Assembly: GCF_030818575.1 (NCBI RefSeq)
Contig: NZ_JAUTAL010000001.1
Span: forward strand, 1,426,001 to 1,490,000
DNA: 64,000 nucleotides
Direction: 5' to 3'
Origin: Chryseobacterium camelliae
GTDB lineage: Bacteria > Bacteroidota > Bacteroidia > Flavobacteriales > Weeksellaceae
The number at the start of each line of letters is the position of its first letter. Position 1 is the stretch's first letter. Below are positions 28,423 through 37,118 of the stretch, in pieces. Below the pieces are notes generated by a model that saw nothing but the letters and a program-made list of their open reading frames with translations, did no database searches and was not told where the DNA came from. A program made the translations under genes and the position numbers.

Positions 28423-29718
28423 TTATTTTTTAGAAATAGTAAAATTACCAGTTTTATCATCCTTCCTAATAGTATAAGCTTTATTAAGCAATAATGTCCA
28501 ACCATCTCCCTCAATTTTCGGATCATCCATTCTTAAAGGTGCTGTAATAGTGATCTTATCCCAATTTTTACTCATTAGCGCACCATTATGGACTTCAAGA
28601 ATACCCCATGTATCTGTGACTCTAATTTGTGGGTATACTGTACCTTTATCTTCTATAGGCAAAATATTTCTAGGATCAAAAGATACGGACATTTTCTCAA
28701 AATGTATGTCCAGGTGGGGTTTATCAATGAATTTAAGTTTATAGTTATGAATGAGTTTTTTAATTTTATCCGCCCTAATTTGCTCTTCTTTAAAAATTAA
28801 AGGTCCATTATAATTTTCAGCAAGTTTATCGATATCTTTTTTTGACAGGTTTTGTGTCTTAATCTGCAAATGATTAATAAAAAATTTTGTAAGGTCTGAG
28901 TCGTTGGTAATCTGCTGATTCCAGTAGGGTTCCTTTAAATTAAGCAGATAGCCGTACATAGGAATTGTTTGATAAGCAAATGAACGTACATAAGTAGGGT
29001 TTTTGATAAATGTATTGACGGCTTTTGTAAAATGATCTTTGATATGCTTTCGATCTCTTGAGCTTATCATAAATCCTGTATATTCAGCCAAACCTTCATT
29101 AAGTTCAAGTTCATTTTCAATAGAGGCAGAATTAGGGAAAAGGCTGTGCCTGTAGTTTCTAAAAGAAATAGCATCAGTTAAATATTTTTTTTGCTCTTTT
29201 GACGAATCTGAAAGAATGGCTGTCAATAATGCTACAAGTTCAAGTCTAAGATAAGCCCTTCCATCTCTCTGATCCAAATGATCACTTTGCTTATTTCCTT
29301 GGGTGAACCCTAATGAGTTTTGTGCTTTATGAAAAAGCTCATGGGACATGAGATTTATACGATCATATTTATCTGCAGGAAGTGGAAGCATAATCATTGC
29401 CCAATTTCTTCCTCTCCATTGTATAGAAGTATTCGCTATATTTATAGTATCAGGTATTTTTCCTTCACTGATTTTTTTAAAATCATTGGGATCAAAAGTT
29501 ATATCTTTCTCATTGCTGTAAAACTGGCGGTTTTCTGGATCTACAAGCAATATTTCTCCATACAAATCTTTATTCCAAATCTTGGTTCTTTTTGCAGTAG
29601 CTTCCTTAATTTCTCTGAAATAATAAGAGATGCTATCAGTTTTATTATTTTGAAAGTCTTGTCCGAAAAGACTGGTGATTGAAGCAGATAATAGAGCTAC
29701 AAATGCTGATTTTTTCAC
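28423..29718 (-). CDS. secreted zincin-like putative metallopeptidase
   Basis: A protein of 431 residues with a Sec signal (MKKSAFVALLSASITSLFGQ). It has HELFH at 126-130 (HExxH), with an acidic ELNEGLAEY about 80 residues later (Glu208 or Glu212), a plausible third zinc ligand as in gluzincins. Otherwise I do not recognise a named peptidase family. There is no T9SS sorting domain and no lipobox, so it is likely periplasmic. Its DNA is visibly more AT-rich than its neighbours and its codon use looks different, suggesting transfer. Peptidase activity is inferred from the motif only. Confidence 0.8.
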   Translation of the reverse strand: MKKSAFVALLSASITSLFGQDFQNNKTDSISYYFREIKEATAKRTKIWNKDLYGEILLVDPENRQFYSNEKDITFDPNDFKKISEGKIPDTINIANTSIQWRGRNWAMIMLPLPADKYDRINLMSHELFHKAQNSLGFTQGNKQSDHLDQRDGRAYLRLELVALLTAILSDSSKEQKKYLTDAISFRNYRHSLFPNSASIENELELNEGLAEYTGFMISSRDRKHIKDHFTKAVNTFIKNPTYVRSFAYQTIPMYGYLLNLKEPYWNQQITNDSDLTKFFINHLQIKTQNLSKKDIDKLAENYNGPLIFKEEQIRADKIKKLIHNYKLKFIDKPHLDIHFEKMSVSFDPRNILPIEDKGTVYPQIRVTDTWGILEVHNGALMSKNWDKITITAPLRMDDPKIEGDGWTLLLNKAYTIRKDDKTGNFTISKK

Positions 29719-29880
29719 TTTTTATTTGTATTTTTTATAAATCAAATATATTCAAAAAGCTTAAATAAGCTAATAAAATATTTACGAGAATTTTTTATAA
29801 AAAAAAATATGAGTGTATTCTCTACTGTAAATAATGCATTATGAATTCGTAAGAAAAAACTCTAAATCTTTTTCTAATAC

Positions 29881-30492
29881 TTAAAGAGGCAGCACACCTA
29901 TCTTTCCGGTTTGGTCCTCAATCGTATAATTCAATGCTTTTGCCAGTACAAAAATCTGGTTCAGGTTATCCATCAGCTGTTGATGCCCTTCTTTTCTCAG
30001 CCGGTTCTGGTCTATGGACTGTATCGCAGTTGCTTTGGCTTTCTGCGTTACATTTTTGATGTCTTTTTCAGAAATCCTGTTAAAAAAGGAATCATCAAGC
30101 GACTGGATTTCCACACTTGGCGTGATCCTGATATCGGCATCCGGAAGTTCGGTAATGATCAGCTTTTTATTGACTGAATCCACCACCATCTTCATCTTAT
30201 TGAGATCATAAGATACCTGTGCATTGGTTTTCGTGTAGGTAATGATGTTGTTTGCAGAAAGCTCCTTGCCGAAAAGCTCATAGCTCATCTTGGTTTTCTG
30301 CATGCTGGAAACATCCTGCTCCATCACCACCATTTTATTCATCTTGGAAATCTGGTTGGTCAGGATATAATAATCCGACTGTTCCTTTTTCTCCACAGGA
30401 CTTAAATTCAGGCAGGAACGGATGCCAAAAAATAGCATCAGCATCACCAATGCTCCTGCCACAAACGCAAGAGGTAATCTATATTTTTTCAA
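29881..30492 (-). CDS. DUF4230 domain protein
   Basis: A protein of 203 residues with one N-terminal membrane anchor (about 7-27) and a periplasmic DUF4230 domain (from about 40: DYYILTNQISKMNKMVVMEQDVSS, then the C-terminal TIEDQTGKIGVLPL). DUF4230 members are anchored proteins of unknown role in Bacteroidota and Firmicutes. It is the last gene of an operon with the thioredoxin-like gene (2 bp upstream) and the NTP-pyrophosphohydrolase gene. Confidence 0.85.
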   Translation of the reverse strand: MKKYRLPLAFVAGALVMLMLFFGIRSCLNLSPVEKKEQSDYYILTNQISKMNKMVVMEQDVSSMQKTKMSYELFGKELSANNIITYTKTNAQVSYDLNKMKMVVDSVNKKLIITELPDADIRITPSVEIQSLDDSFFNRISEKDIKNVTQKAKATAIQSIDQNRLRKEGHQQLMDNLNQIFVLAKALNYTIEDQTGKIGVLPL

Positions 30493-30494
30493 AC

Positions 30495-31058
30495 TTATTT
30501 AAATATTTCTTTAATAACAGACTGGTCATCTTTGTTCAGGATTTCCACCAGGTCCCTTTCAACATATCCGGTAGTAGGCATTTCGATTATACGTCCGATT
30601 TCCTTTCCATATTTTTGTACAATAATCGTCGGTACTTTCTGGATATTGTAGGTAGCTTCTTCCCCTGAAGGCGATTCCTTTTTACGGTTGACCGCAATAA
30701 TTGTCATTTTATCTTCCGGATATTTTACTTCTTCCAGGATTTTCATAAGCCTCGGAAAATCCCTGTGGCTGTCTTCACACCACGTACCCATGAAAACAAT
30801 GAGGTTGTACGAATTTATTTTCCGTTTTTTAAGCTCGCTGATGGCTTTTTGGTCAAGAGCATATTCATCATGCTCCTTGGTATACCAATCGGCATACGGT
30901 ACTTTCGTAAACTGGTCTTTCGTCTGGACTCCCAACAGCATTTTGCCATCCTTTTGGGTTTCCACCTCACGGTTAACAACAACTTTCTGAGCACTGAACT
31001 GTTGCAGCGACCCTATGAAAGCGGTGGCAAAGATGATATGGGTAATGAATTTTTTCAT
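30495..31058 (-). CDS. exported thioredoxin-fold protein with single active-site Cys
   Basis: A protein of 187 residues, with a signal peptide (MKKFITHIIFATAFIGSLQQFSAQ) and a thioredoxin fold. The usual WCxxC is WCEDS (Cys94), so the resolving Cys is missing; the cis-Pro is present (VPTIIV, Pro143). Without the second Cys it cannot make an intramolecular disulfide, so a reductase or oxidase role is doubtful; a peroxidase-like, glutathionylation-like or chaperone role is possible. It is 5 bp downstream of the NTP-pyrophosphohydrolase gene and 2 bp upstream of the DUF4230 gene. Confidence 0.87.
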   Translation of the reverse strand: MKKFITHIIFATAFIGSLQQFSAQKVVVNREVETQKDGKMLLGVQTKDQFTKVPYADWYTKEHDEYALDQKAISELKKRKINSYNLIVFMGTWCEDSHRDFPRLMKILEEVKYPEDKMTIIAVNRKKESPSGEEATYNIQKVPTIIVQKYGKEIGRIIEMPTTGYVERDLVEILNKDDQSVIKEIFK

Positions 31059-31063
31059 AAGAT

Positions 31064-31531
31064 TTAATCTTCTATAATTGATTTTAAATCGGCAGGAGAA
31101 TAGTATTTGTTCTTCAGTACTTTATGGTCTGCCTTTCTGTATACATTGTATTTTTCTCCTGATTTTTCATAAAATGAATCCACGTCCTTTTCTTTGTAAA
31201 AAGCTACGGTTTCCTGTGCCTGTTCTTCAGTGTCACACGCTTTCGACATATTGGAACGCTGGACTTCGTTGAATAACGTTACAAATTTGCTGCCAAGCCC
31301 GAACTCAAGTACGGCACCGCTCAATACATACTGAAGGTCACATAACGCATCTGCGATTTCAACAATGTTTTTATCTTCTATCGCCTGTTTAAGCTCATTC
31401 AGCTCTTCCTGCAGCAATGCCACTCTTAGGTTGCAGCGATCTTCGGAAGGGATCTGAGGGGTTTCGAGAATAGGAGCTTTGAAAGTAGTATGGAATTCTG
31501 CTACTTGGTTCAGGCTGTCAATTTTATCCAT
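31064..31531 (-). CDS. MazG/PRA-PH-like NTP pyrophosphohydrolase
   Basis: A protein of 155 residues with an all-alpha NTP-PPase core: RVALLQEELNELKQAI supplies the EExxE metal-binding motif and VEIADALCDLQYVLSGAV the downstream E-x3-D motif. Proteins of this kind hydrolyse (d)NTPs or phosphoribosyl-ATP-like substrates to monophosphates and PPi. It is not HisE, which is fused to HisI in this window. It is cytosolic and the first gene of a three-gene operon with envelope proteins. Confidence 0.85.
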   Translation of the reverse strand: MDKIDSLNQVAEFHTTFKAPILETPQIPSEDRCNLRVALLQEELNELKQAIEDKNIVEIADALCDLQYVLSGAVLEFGLGSKFVTLFNEVQRSNMSKACDTEEQAQETVAFYKEKDVDSFYEKSGEKYNVYRKADHKVLKNKYYSPADLKSIIED

Positions 31532-31746
31532 GAGTAAGTTTATTAAAGGACAAATATAAAATTTTAAGGCATGACATGCCAGAAATTGAGTGTTACTTTT
31601 TGCTAATTGTTGTTTAATGGTATCATCCGTCTTCTGGTAATCTTATTTTAAGCATGAATTTTAGATTTTAGATTATGGATTTTGAATCGTCAGTAAAGTT
31701 CTAGCGTGATCTGCATTTTATATATGAATTGCTAAATCATAGATTT
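31532..31746. other. intergenic DNA with an inverted heptad tract
   Basis: No gene. A short reverse-oriented heptad tract lies at 31658-31688 (ATTTTAGATTTTAGATTATG), the complement of the heptads in the repeat array that follows. Confidence 0.6.
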
Positions 31747-32580
31747 TCTTAACGTTCACAACCTTTATTTTTTTAACGCCTTTCTTTCCTAGGTCGTAGT
31801 TTATTGCCTGCTATTCAATATTCGTCAAGATTCAAGATTCAAGATTCAAAATCCATAATCCATAATTCAAAATCTAAAATTTATAATCTAAAATTTAAAA
31901 TTCAAGATTCCCGTCATTTTGCTCTCCCTTTCTTTTATCTTGATACAAAAGAAACAAAAGATCAAGACTGGAAAGAAAGGCTAAAAATAAACGCTCTTCT
32001 CTAAAAATTCTAAACTTGCGCGGATTAACTGTGGGCACTGTCTTTGAATTTTTTGTGCCGCGCTTCGGACATAAGAATTTTCTTAACGTTCACAGCCTTT
32101 ATTTTTTTTAACGCCTTTCTTTCCTAGGTCGTAGTTTATTGCCTGCTATTCAATATTCGTCAAGATTCAAAATCTAAAATTTATAATCTATAATTTAAAA
32201 TTCAAGATTCCCGTCTATCATCTAAATTTACATCATCTTACTCTCCTTTCTTTTGTCTTGATACAAAAGAAACAAAAGATCAAGACTGGAAAGAAAGGCT
32301 AAAAATAAACGCTGTTCTCTAAAAATTCTAAACTTGCGCGGATCAGCTATGAGCACTGTCTTTGAATTTTCTGTGCCGCGCTTCGGACATAAGAATTTTC
32401 TTAACGTTCACAGCCTTTATTTTTTTTTAACGCCTTTCTTTCCTAGGTCGTAGTTTATTGCCTGCTATTCAATATTCGTCAAGATTCAAAATCTAAAATC
32501 TAAAATTTAAAATTCATAATTCATAATTCATAATTCATAATTCATAATTCATAATCTAAAATTTATAATTCAAAAATCAA
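31747..32580 (+). repeat. tandem ~320-bp repeat array with embedded 7-bp degenerate repeats
   Basis: Units begin TCTTAACGTTCACA at 31747, 32081 and 32399 (spacings 334 and 318), and the third is truncated. Each has a conserved part (AACGCCTTTCTTTCCTAGG, CGTAGTTTATTGCCTGC), then a heptad tract of form YAWRATY, at about 31825-31911, 32160-32212 and 32480-32578. The first two also have a palindrome with 10-bp arms TTTCTTTTGT / ACAAAAGAAA (one mismatch in the first copy) and a TGTGCCGCGCTTCGGACAT segment. The third tract contains about six clean copies of AATTCAT. No ORF is credible. Confidence 0.88.
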
Positions 32581-32632
32581 AAAAAGACTGCCCGTTTCCG
32601 GACAGCCTCTTACATCAATTAAGTTATTAAGA

Positions 32633-35560
32633 TTAATTTTTTATGAATCTTTTGCTTACCTCGCCAATGCTGATCGTGTAGACTCCTTTGACCAGGCTGC
32701 TGATGTTGACAGCTCCTCGTTCTATTTGTCCGGACTGGATCAGTTTTCCGCCCATATCGAAAATTTTGTATTCCTTAACGGGAGCATTAGAGATGTTAAG
32801 GACGTCTTTAGCCGGGTTCGGGTAAAGCTTAACATCGGTCAGAAGGTCGGCTGAACTGATTTCTCCTCTTCCTGATGAAACGATATTCAAGGTATAATCT
32901 TCTACCTGTCCGTAAGTATAAGTTCCGCATGAAGATGAAGGGACTGAGTTGTATTGCATCATTACCCTCATTCTGGTTGATCCTAATACGGCTGTAGACG
33001 GAATAGTGATGCTTCCTGTCGCCGGAGAAGTTGTTGATCCGGCTTTAGACCAGGCCAATTCTCCACTGTCGGTAAAGTCTCCGTCACCGTTATAGTCGAT
33101 GTATACGGCATAGGCTTCATTGTATTTTGTAGAAGTCCATACCGGAGTAACGGAAATGGTATATGCCGTTCCTCTGGTTACATTCGTAGAAACTGATGTG
33201 AAGTTTTCATATCCTGCAGTTCCCGTTGAAGAATTATTGATGGATCCGAACTTCACATTGCCAATTCTTTCATCAGCCGTATTGTTTGCCGATGCAGAGC
33301 AGTACGTTACGGTGCTTCCCGTGCTCGTTGTCACCGATACTGTATTGCTTGAAGATGAAATATTTCCGGCCGCGTCTTTCGCTCTCACAGTAAAACTATA
33401 GGTCGAGGACGGGCTAAGGCCGGTAACGGTATAAGATGCAGAGGTAGTAGAGCCCAATAAGCTTCCTGCCTGATATACGTCATATCCGGTAACACCGGTA
33501 TCATCTGTAGCGCCGGACCATGAAAGATTGGTGCTGGTTGCCGTGGTTCCTGAAGCTGAAAGTACCGGAGCCGTAGGCGCTGTAGTATCAACAGTACCGG
33601 AACCTGCATTAACGGTAATATTGGCATTGTTTACATCAAAGAAAATATGGTTGGAACCTTTTACCATGATTCTTCCTGTGGATGTGGATACATTCGGGAT
33701 GGTCACTGCCTGAGAACCGTCGTTAGGAGTTCCGGATAAAAGGGTAGTCCAGGTCGTCCCACTGTCTGTTGACCATAAAATATCAACATTGGACGCATTG
33801 ACGCCATTGGCTGTGGTTCCCGCTACGTTCCAGGTGATGGTCTGGCTGGTACCGCCGCTGTAGGTGGTGGCAGAATTCTGTGAAGTCACACTGAAAGGCC
33901 CTGCCGTACCGTTAACGGTAACCACCATATCATCTGAATTGTTTCCGGAACCTCCAGACCTGTTATCGCGCACGGTAAACCTAAAGTTTAAGGTACGGGC
34001 TACAGTTGGTACTGCTTCAACGGTAATTTCAGATCCCGCAGTAGTTGTTGACCCTGCCAGTACAGAAGCCATTCTCGGGAAATACCGTACCGGAGAGGCG
34101 ATAGGGGTCCATGACCTGAACGTTGGCCCTGAAGTTTTGGTTCCGCTGGCTGCCGAGCTGGCTCCGGTCTGGGAGTTCGATGCGTTGTCCATCTCTTCCC
34201 ATACATAAGTCAGGGCATCTCCATCGGCATCAGTTCCTGTTCCGGTCAGTACAAAAGGCGTTCCTTTAGGAACGGTATAATCTGCACCTGCATTGGCGGT
34301 AGGAATGGAGTTTCCTGTACTCGTGCTTACAGGGCAGGTTTTGGATTTTATATTGTTAGTTACCTGCTGGATGCTTACTGCATGGAAAAAGGCATCCGAA
34401 TGCGGCTGTACATCCTGGCTGGTAATCCCGGCATAACCCATAATGGTAGATCCGGATCCAGGCTCCATATTTACGCCTGTTCCTTCATTGCTCATGGAGA
34501 AGGTATGGTTTCCTCCGAACTGGTGTCCCATTTCGTGGGCAACATAATCGATATCAAAATTATCCCCGGAAGGAATGGCATCTGCCGGAGAAGTATATCC
34601 GCTTCCTTTGGAACCATTAACGCAGATACAACCGATACATCCTGCATTCCCGCCACCGCCTGAAGCACCGAAAAGGTGTCCTATATCATAATTGGCTTCA
34701 CCGATAACGGAAGTCAACGTATTCTGAAGCTGAGAGTTCCAGTTGCTCATGCCGGAAGCCGGCGAATAAGGATCTGTGGATGCATTGGTATATACCACTG
34801 CATCATTATTGGAGATCAGCACCATCCTGGCAGAAAAATCCTTCTCAAAAACACCGTTCACACGGGTCATGGTATTGTTCATGGCAGCCAGGGCATTGGC
34901 TTTCGTGCCTCCGAAATAGGAAGTATATTCTCCGGTACAGGATAATGCAAGCCTGAAAGTCCTCAGTTTGGCATCGTCTGCATTAGGCCTAGCTGCCAGG
35001 TCGCTCCCTGCAACACCTTTCTGGGCTACATCGATGACCGTACATTCAAATTTGCTGAGGTTATCTTTCTTGTCAGATTTTTTGTAAACCACATAAGTCG
35101 ACAAGTCTTTGGTGTAAGGCTCGATAAAAACAGCTGATTTATCTCCATAGATTTCCATGGATGACAAGCCTAGTGGCGAGATACTGAAATAGACGGTAGA
35201 GGAGGGATCTTCAAGCCCTTCACCTACATAAGATTTTATTTCAGGATATTTTGCGGCCAGTTGAGGGTCAAAATTGGAATTTTCGCGAACTTTGAAATGT
35301 TCCATCTTCCCTTCGGAATTCGGAAACGATATGATTACCTCTGATTTTTCTCCGGCGGATAGCCTTTTCGGTGCTCTTGCCAATGAATTCTTTAAGCCAT
35401 TAATATCCAGGCTGAAAATCCTGGGCTGGATGATCCCGGTTTTATTTTCAAAGACGGCAGAAGGGCTTTTCGGAGATGATGCAGACCAAAGCCGGTCGGT
35501 CTGTGCTGATGAAATGCCGGATATAACAAGCATTCCAATCAATAATAATTGTTTTCTCAT
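32633..35560 (-). CDS. secreted reprolysin-type (M12B) metalloprotease with FN3, GEVED and T9SS sorting domains
   Basis: From ATG 35560 (MRKQLLLIGMLVISGISSAQ) the product is 975 residues. Order: signal peptide, propeptide (about 20-195), metzincin domain with HEMGHQFGGNH (His342, Glu343, His346, His352) and the Met-turn STIMGYAGI, an Ig-like region (SIPTANAGADYTVPKG...), a fibronectin type III domain (TTAPTAPVLSASG...), a GEVED domain (FTSVSTNVTRGTAYTISV, YIDYNGDGDFTDSGE), and a type A sorting domain (LYPNPAKDVLNI). A longer start ten codons upstream is less likely because it precedes the signal peptide. It is predicted to be exported through the T9SS and act on extracellular protein. Confidence 0.93.
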   Translation of the reverse strand: MRKQLLLIGMLVISGISSAQTDRLWSASSPKSPSAVFENKTGIIQPRIFSLDINGLKNSLARAPKRLSAGEKSEVIISFPNSEGKMEHFKVRENSNFDPQLAAKYPEIKSYVGEGLEDPSSTVYFSISPLGLSSMEIYGDKSAVFIEPYTKDLSTYVVYKKSDKKDNLSKFECTVIDVAQKGVAGSDLAARPNADDAKLRTFRLALSCTGEYTSYFGGTKANALAAMNNTMTRVNGVFEKDFSARMVLISNNDAVVYTNASTDPYSPASGMSNWNSQLQNTLTSVIGEANYDIGHLFGASGGGGNAGCIGCICVNGSKGSGYTSPADAIPSGDNFDIDYVAHEMGHQFGGNHTFSMSNEGTGVNMEPGSGSTIMGYAGITSQDVQPHSDAFFHAVSIQQVTNNIKSKTCPVSTSTGNSIPTANAGADYTVPKGTPFVLTGTGTDADGDALTYVWEEMDNASNSQTGASSAASGTKTSGPTFRSWTPIASPVRYFPRMASVLAGSTTTAGSEITVEAVPTVARTLNFRFTVRDNRSGGSGNNSDDMVVTVNGTAGPFSVTSQNSATTYSGGTSQTITWNVAGTTANGVNASNVDILWSTDSGTTWTTLLSGTPNDGSQAVTIPNVSTSTGRIMVKGSNHIFFDVNNANITVNAGSGTVDTTAPTAPVLSASGTTATSTNLSWSGATDDTGVTGYDVYQAGSLLGSTTSASYTVTGLSPSSTYSFTVRAKDAAGNISSSSNTVSVTTSTGSTVTYCSASANNTADERIGNVKFGSINNSSTGTAGYENFTSVSTNVTRGTAYTISVTPVWTSTKYNEAYAVYIDYNGDGDFTDSGELAWSKAGSTTSPATGSITIPSTAVLGSTRMRVMMQYNSVPSSSCGTYTYGQVEDYTLNIVSSGRGEISSADLLTDVKLYPNPAKDVLNISNAPVKEYKIFDMGGKLIQSGQIERGAVNISSLVKGVYTISIGEVSKRFIKN

Positions 35561-35695
35561 AAAATATTTATCTTGATTGTGGATTATCAAATCTAATGAA
35601 TTAATCAGTATGAAAAAGCAATTTTTTTAAGAAATATTTAGATATTTCATTTAAATCATTATGTAGTGTATAATATGTGTTTGGATTTATAGCAT

Positions 35696-35738
35696 CATAA
35701 AAAAACAGCACATGCAAAAATGCATGTGCTGTTTTTTT
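35696..35738. terminator. long perfect hairpin terminator
   Basis: Stem AAAAACAGCACATGCA / TGCATGTGCTGTTTTT (16 bp) with loop AAAA. It terminates the acyl-CoA dehydrogenase transcript on the minus strand and would also stop plus-strand transcription. Confidence 0.88.
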
Positions 35739-35789
35739 ATGATAAGAGATAAGCCTGATACAGAAACCGGCTTATAAAAAGTCTAAAGA

Positions 35790-36929
35790 TTATTTGATAA
35801 TATCCCTCCCGATAACAAGCCTCTGAATTTCTGAAGTTCCTTCTCCGATGGTACATAATTTAGAGTCCCTGTAGAATTTTTCTGCCGGGAAATCTTTGGT
35901 ATATCCGTATCCCCCGAAGATCTGAACCGCATTATTGGCAATTCTTACACAGGCCTCAGAAGCATACAGCTTAGCCATTGCACCTTCTCTGGTCATTTTC
36001 TGCTTGGTATTTTTCAAGGTTGCTGCTCTCTGGATCAGTAGCTCGGCCGCGTCGATTTCTGTGGCCATATCCGCAAGCATAAAGTTGATTGCCTGGAAAT
36101 CTGAAATCGGCTTACCAAACTGATGCCTTTCTTTCGCGTATTTAAGGGCTGCTTTGTAAGCTCCTCTTGCTGTTCCCAGACTCAGGGCTGCAATGGATAT
36201 CCTTCCTCCGTCCAGGATTTTCATCGCTTGTTTGAATCCTTCGCCTACTTCGCCTAAACGGTTAGCGTCAGGAACTCTAACATGATCGAAAATAAGTTCC
36301 GCAGTTTCAGAAGCACGCATTCCCAGTTTATTTTCTTTTTTACCTGAACTGAAGCCCGGCATGCCTTTTTCCAATACAAATGCTGTGGAATTATTTTTAG
36401 CTCCTTTTTCACCTGTTCTGGTCATTACTACAGCGATATCACCGGAAATAGCATGGGTAATGAAGTTCTTGGCTCCATTTATGATCCATTCGTCACCGTC
36501 TCTCACCGCAGTGGTAGACATCCCTCCGGAATCTGATCCGGTATTGTGTTCGGTAAGCCCCCAGGCTCCGATAACTTTTCCTGTTGCCAGCTGGGGAAGC
36601 CACCTGTTTTTCTGCTCCTCGTTTCCAAACTCGTAAATATGATTCGTACAAAGTGAATTGTGTGCCGCTACAGAAAGCCCGATGGATGGATCAACCTGTG
36701 AAATCTCGTCCAGAATTGCAACATATTCATGATACCCCAATCCGGACCCGCCATATTCTTCAGGAACTACAATGCCCATAAATCCCATTTCGCCCAGCTG
36801 ATGAAACAGTTCTTTCGGAAAAGTCTGGCTTTCATCCCACTCCATGATATGGGGTCTGATGTTTTTTTCAGCAAACTCTTTTGCCGTTTCCGCTATCATT
36901 TTAATGTTGTCAATAGTCTCTGTATTCAT
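35790..36929 (-). CDS. acyl-CoA dehydrogenase
   Basis: An FAD flavoenzyme catalysing alpha,beta-dehydrogenation of acyl-CoA. From ATG 36929 (MNTETIDNIKMIAETAKEF) it has 379 residues. Motifs: GAWGLTEHNTGSDSGGMSTTA (FAD/substrate loop), the RISIAALSLGTARGAYKAALKY helix, and C-terminal QIFGGYGYTKDFPAEKFYRDSK with the catalytic Glu region YTKDFPAEKFYRD and IGEGTSEIQRLVIGRDI. The in-frame ATG at 36977 is rejected: it lies within the -33 element of a full-consensus promoter (36977-36949). Closest in motif to short-chain or butyryl-CoA dehydrogenases; the chain length is not decidable here. Confidence 0.94.
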   Translation of the reverse strand: MNTETIDNIKMIAETAKEFAEKNIRPHIMEWDESQTFPKELFHQLGEMGFMGIVVPEEYGGSGLGYHEYVAILDEISQVDPSIGLSVAAHNSLCTNHIYEFGNEEQKNRWLPQLATGKVIGAWGLTEHNTGSDSGGMSTTAVRDGDEWIINGAKNFITHAISGDIAVVMTRTGEKGAKNNSTAFVLEKGMPGFSSGKKENKLGMRASETAELIFDHVRVPDANRLGEVGEGFKQAMKILDGGRISIAALSLGTARGAYKAALKYAKERHQFGKPISDFQAINFMLADMATEIDAAELLIQRAATLKNTKQKMTREGAMAKLYASEACVRIANNAVQIFGGYGYTKDFPAEKFYRDSKLCTIGEGTSEIQRLVIGRDIIK

Positions 36930-36948
36930 AAAGATTATAGTTAGTTCC

Positions 36949-36977
36949 CAAAGATACTTAAATTGCTGAAATGCCAA
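36949..36977 (-). promoter_or_regulatory. promoter of the acyl-CoA dehydrogenase gene
   Basis: On the minus strand, TTG at 36977-36975, 18-bp spacer, TATCTTTG at 36956-36949: full Bacteroidota consensus. Confidence 0.82.
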
Positions 36978-37118
36978 AGAAAATTATTCCTGTCATAAGA
37001 TTTTGCGCATAAGCTATTCGTTCTCAAATTTTTGTGTGTAAAGATTTAATACTTTCTTAATGAAAATAAAGTATTTTGAGTTAATTAATTTACTATTTTA
37101 GCCTCCCAATTTTGTCTC

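Noticed and set aside
31804..32004. 66-codon plus-strand ORF in the heptad array
   Set aside because: Translation is DSKSIIHNSKSKIYNLKFK-like, a direct product of 7-bp repeats; not a protein gene.
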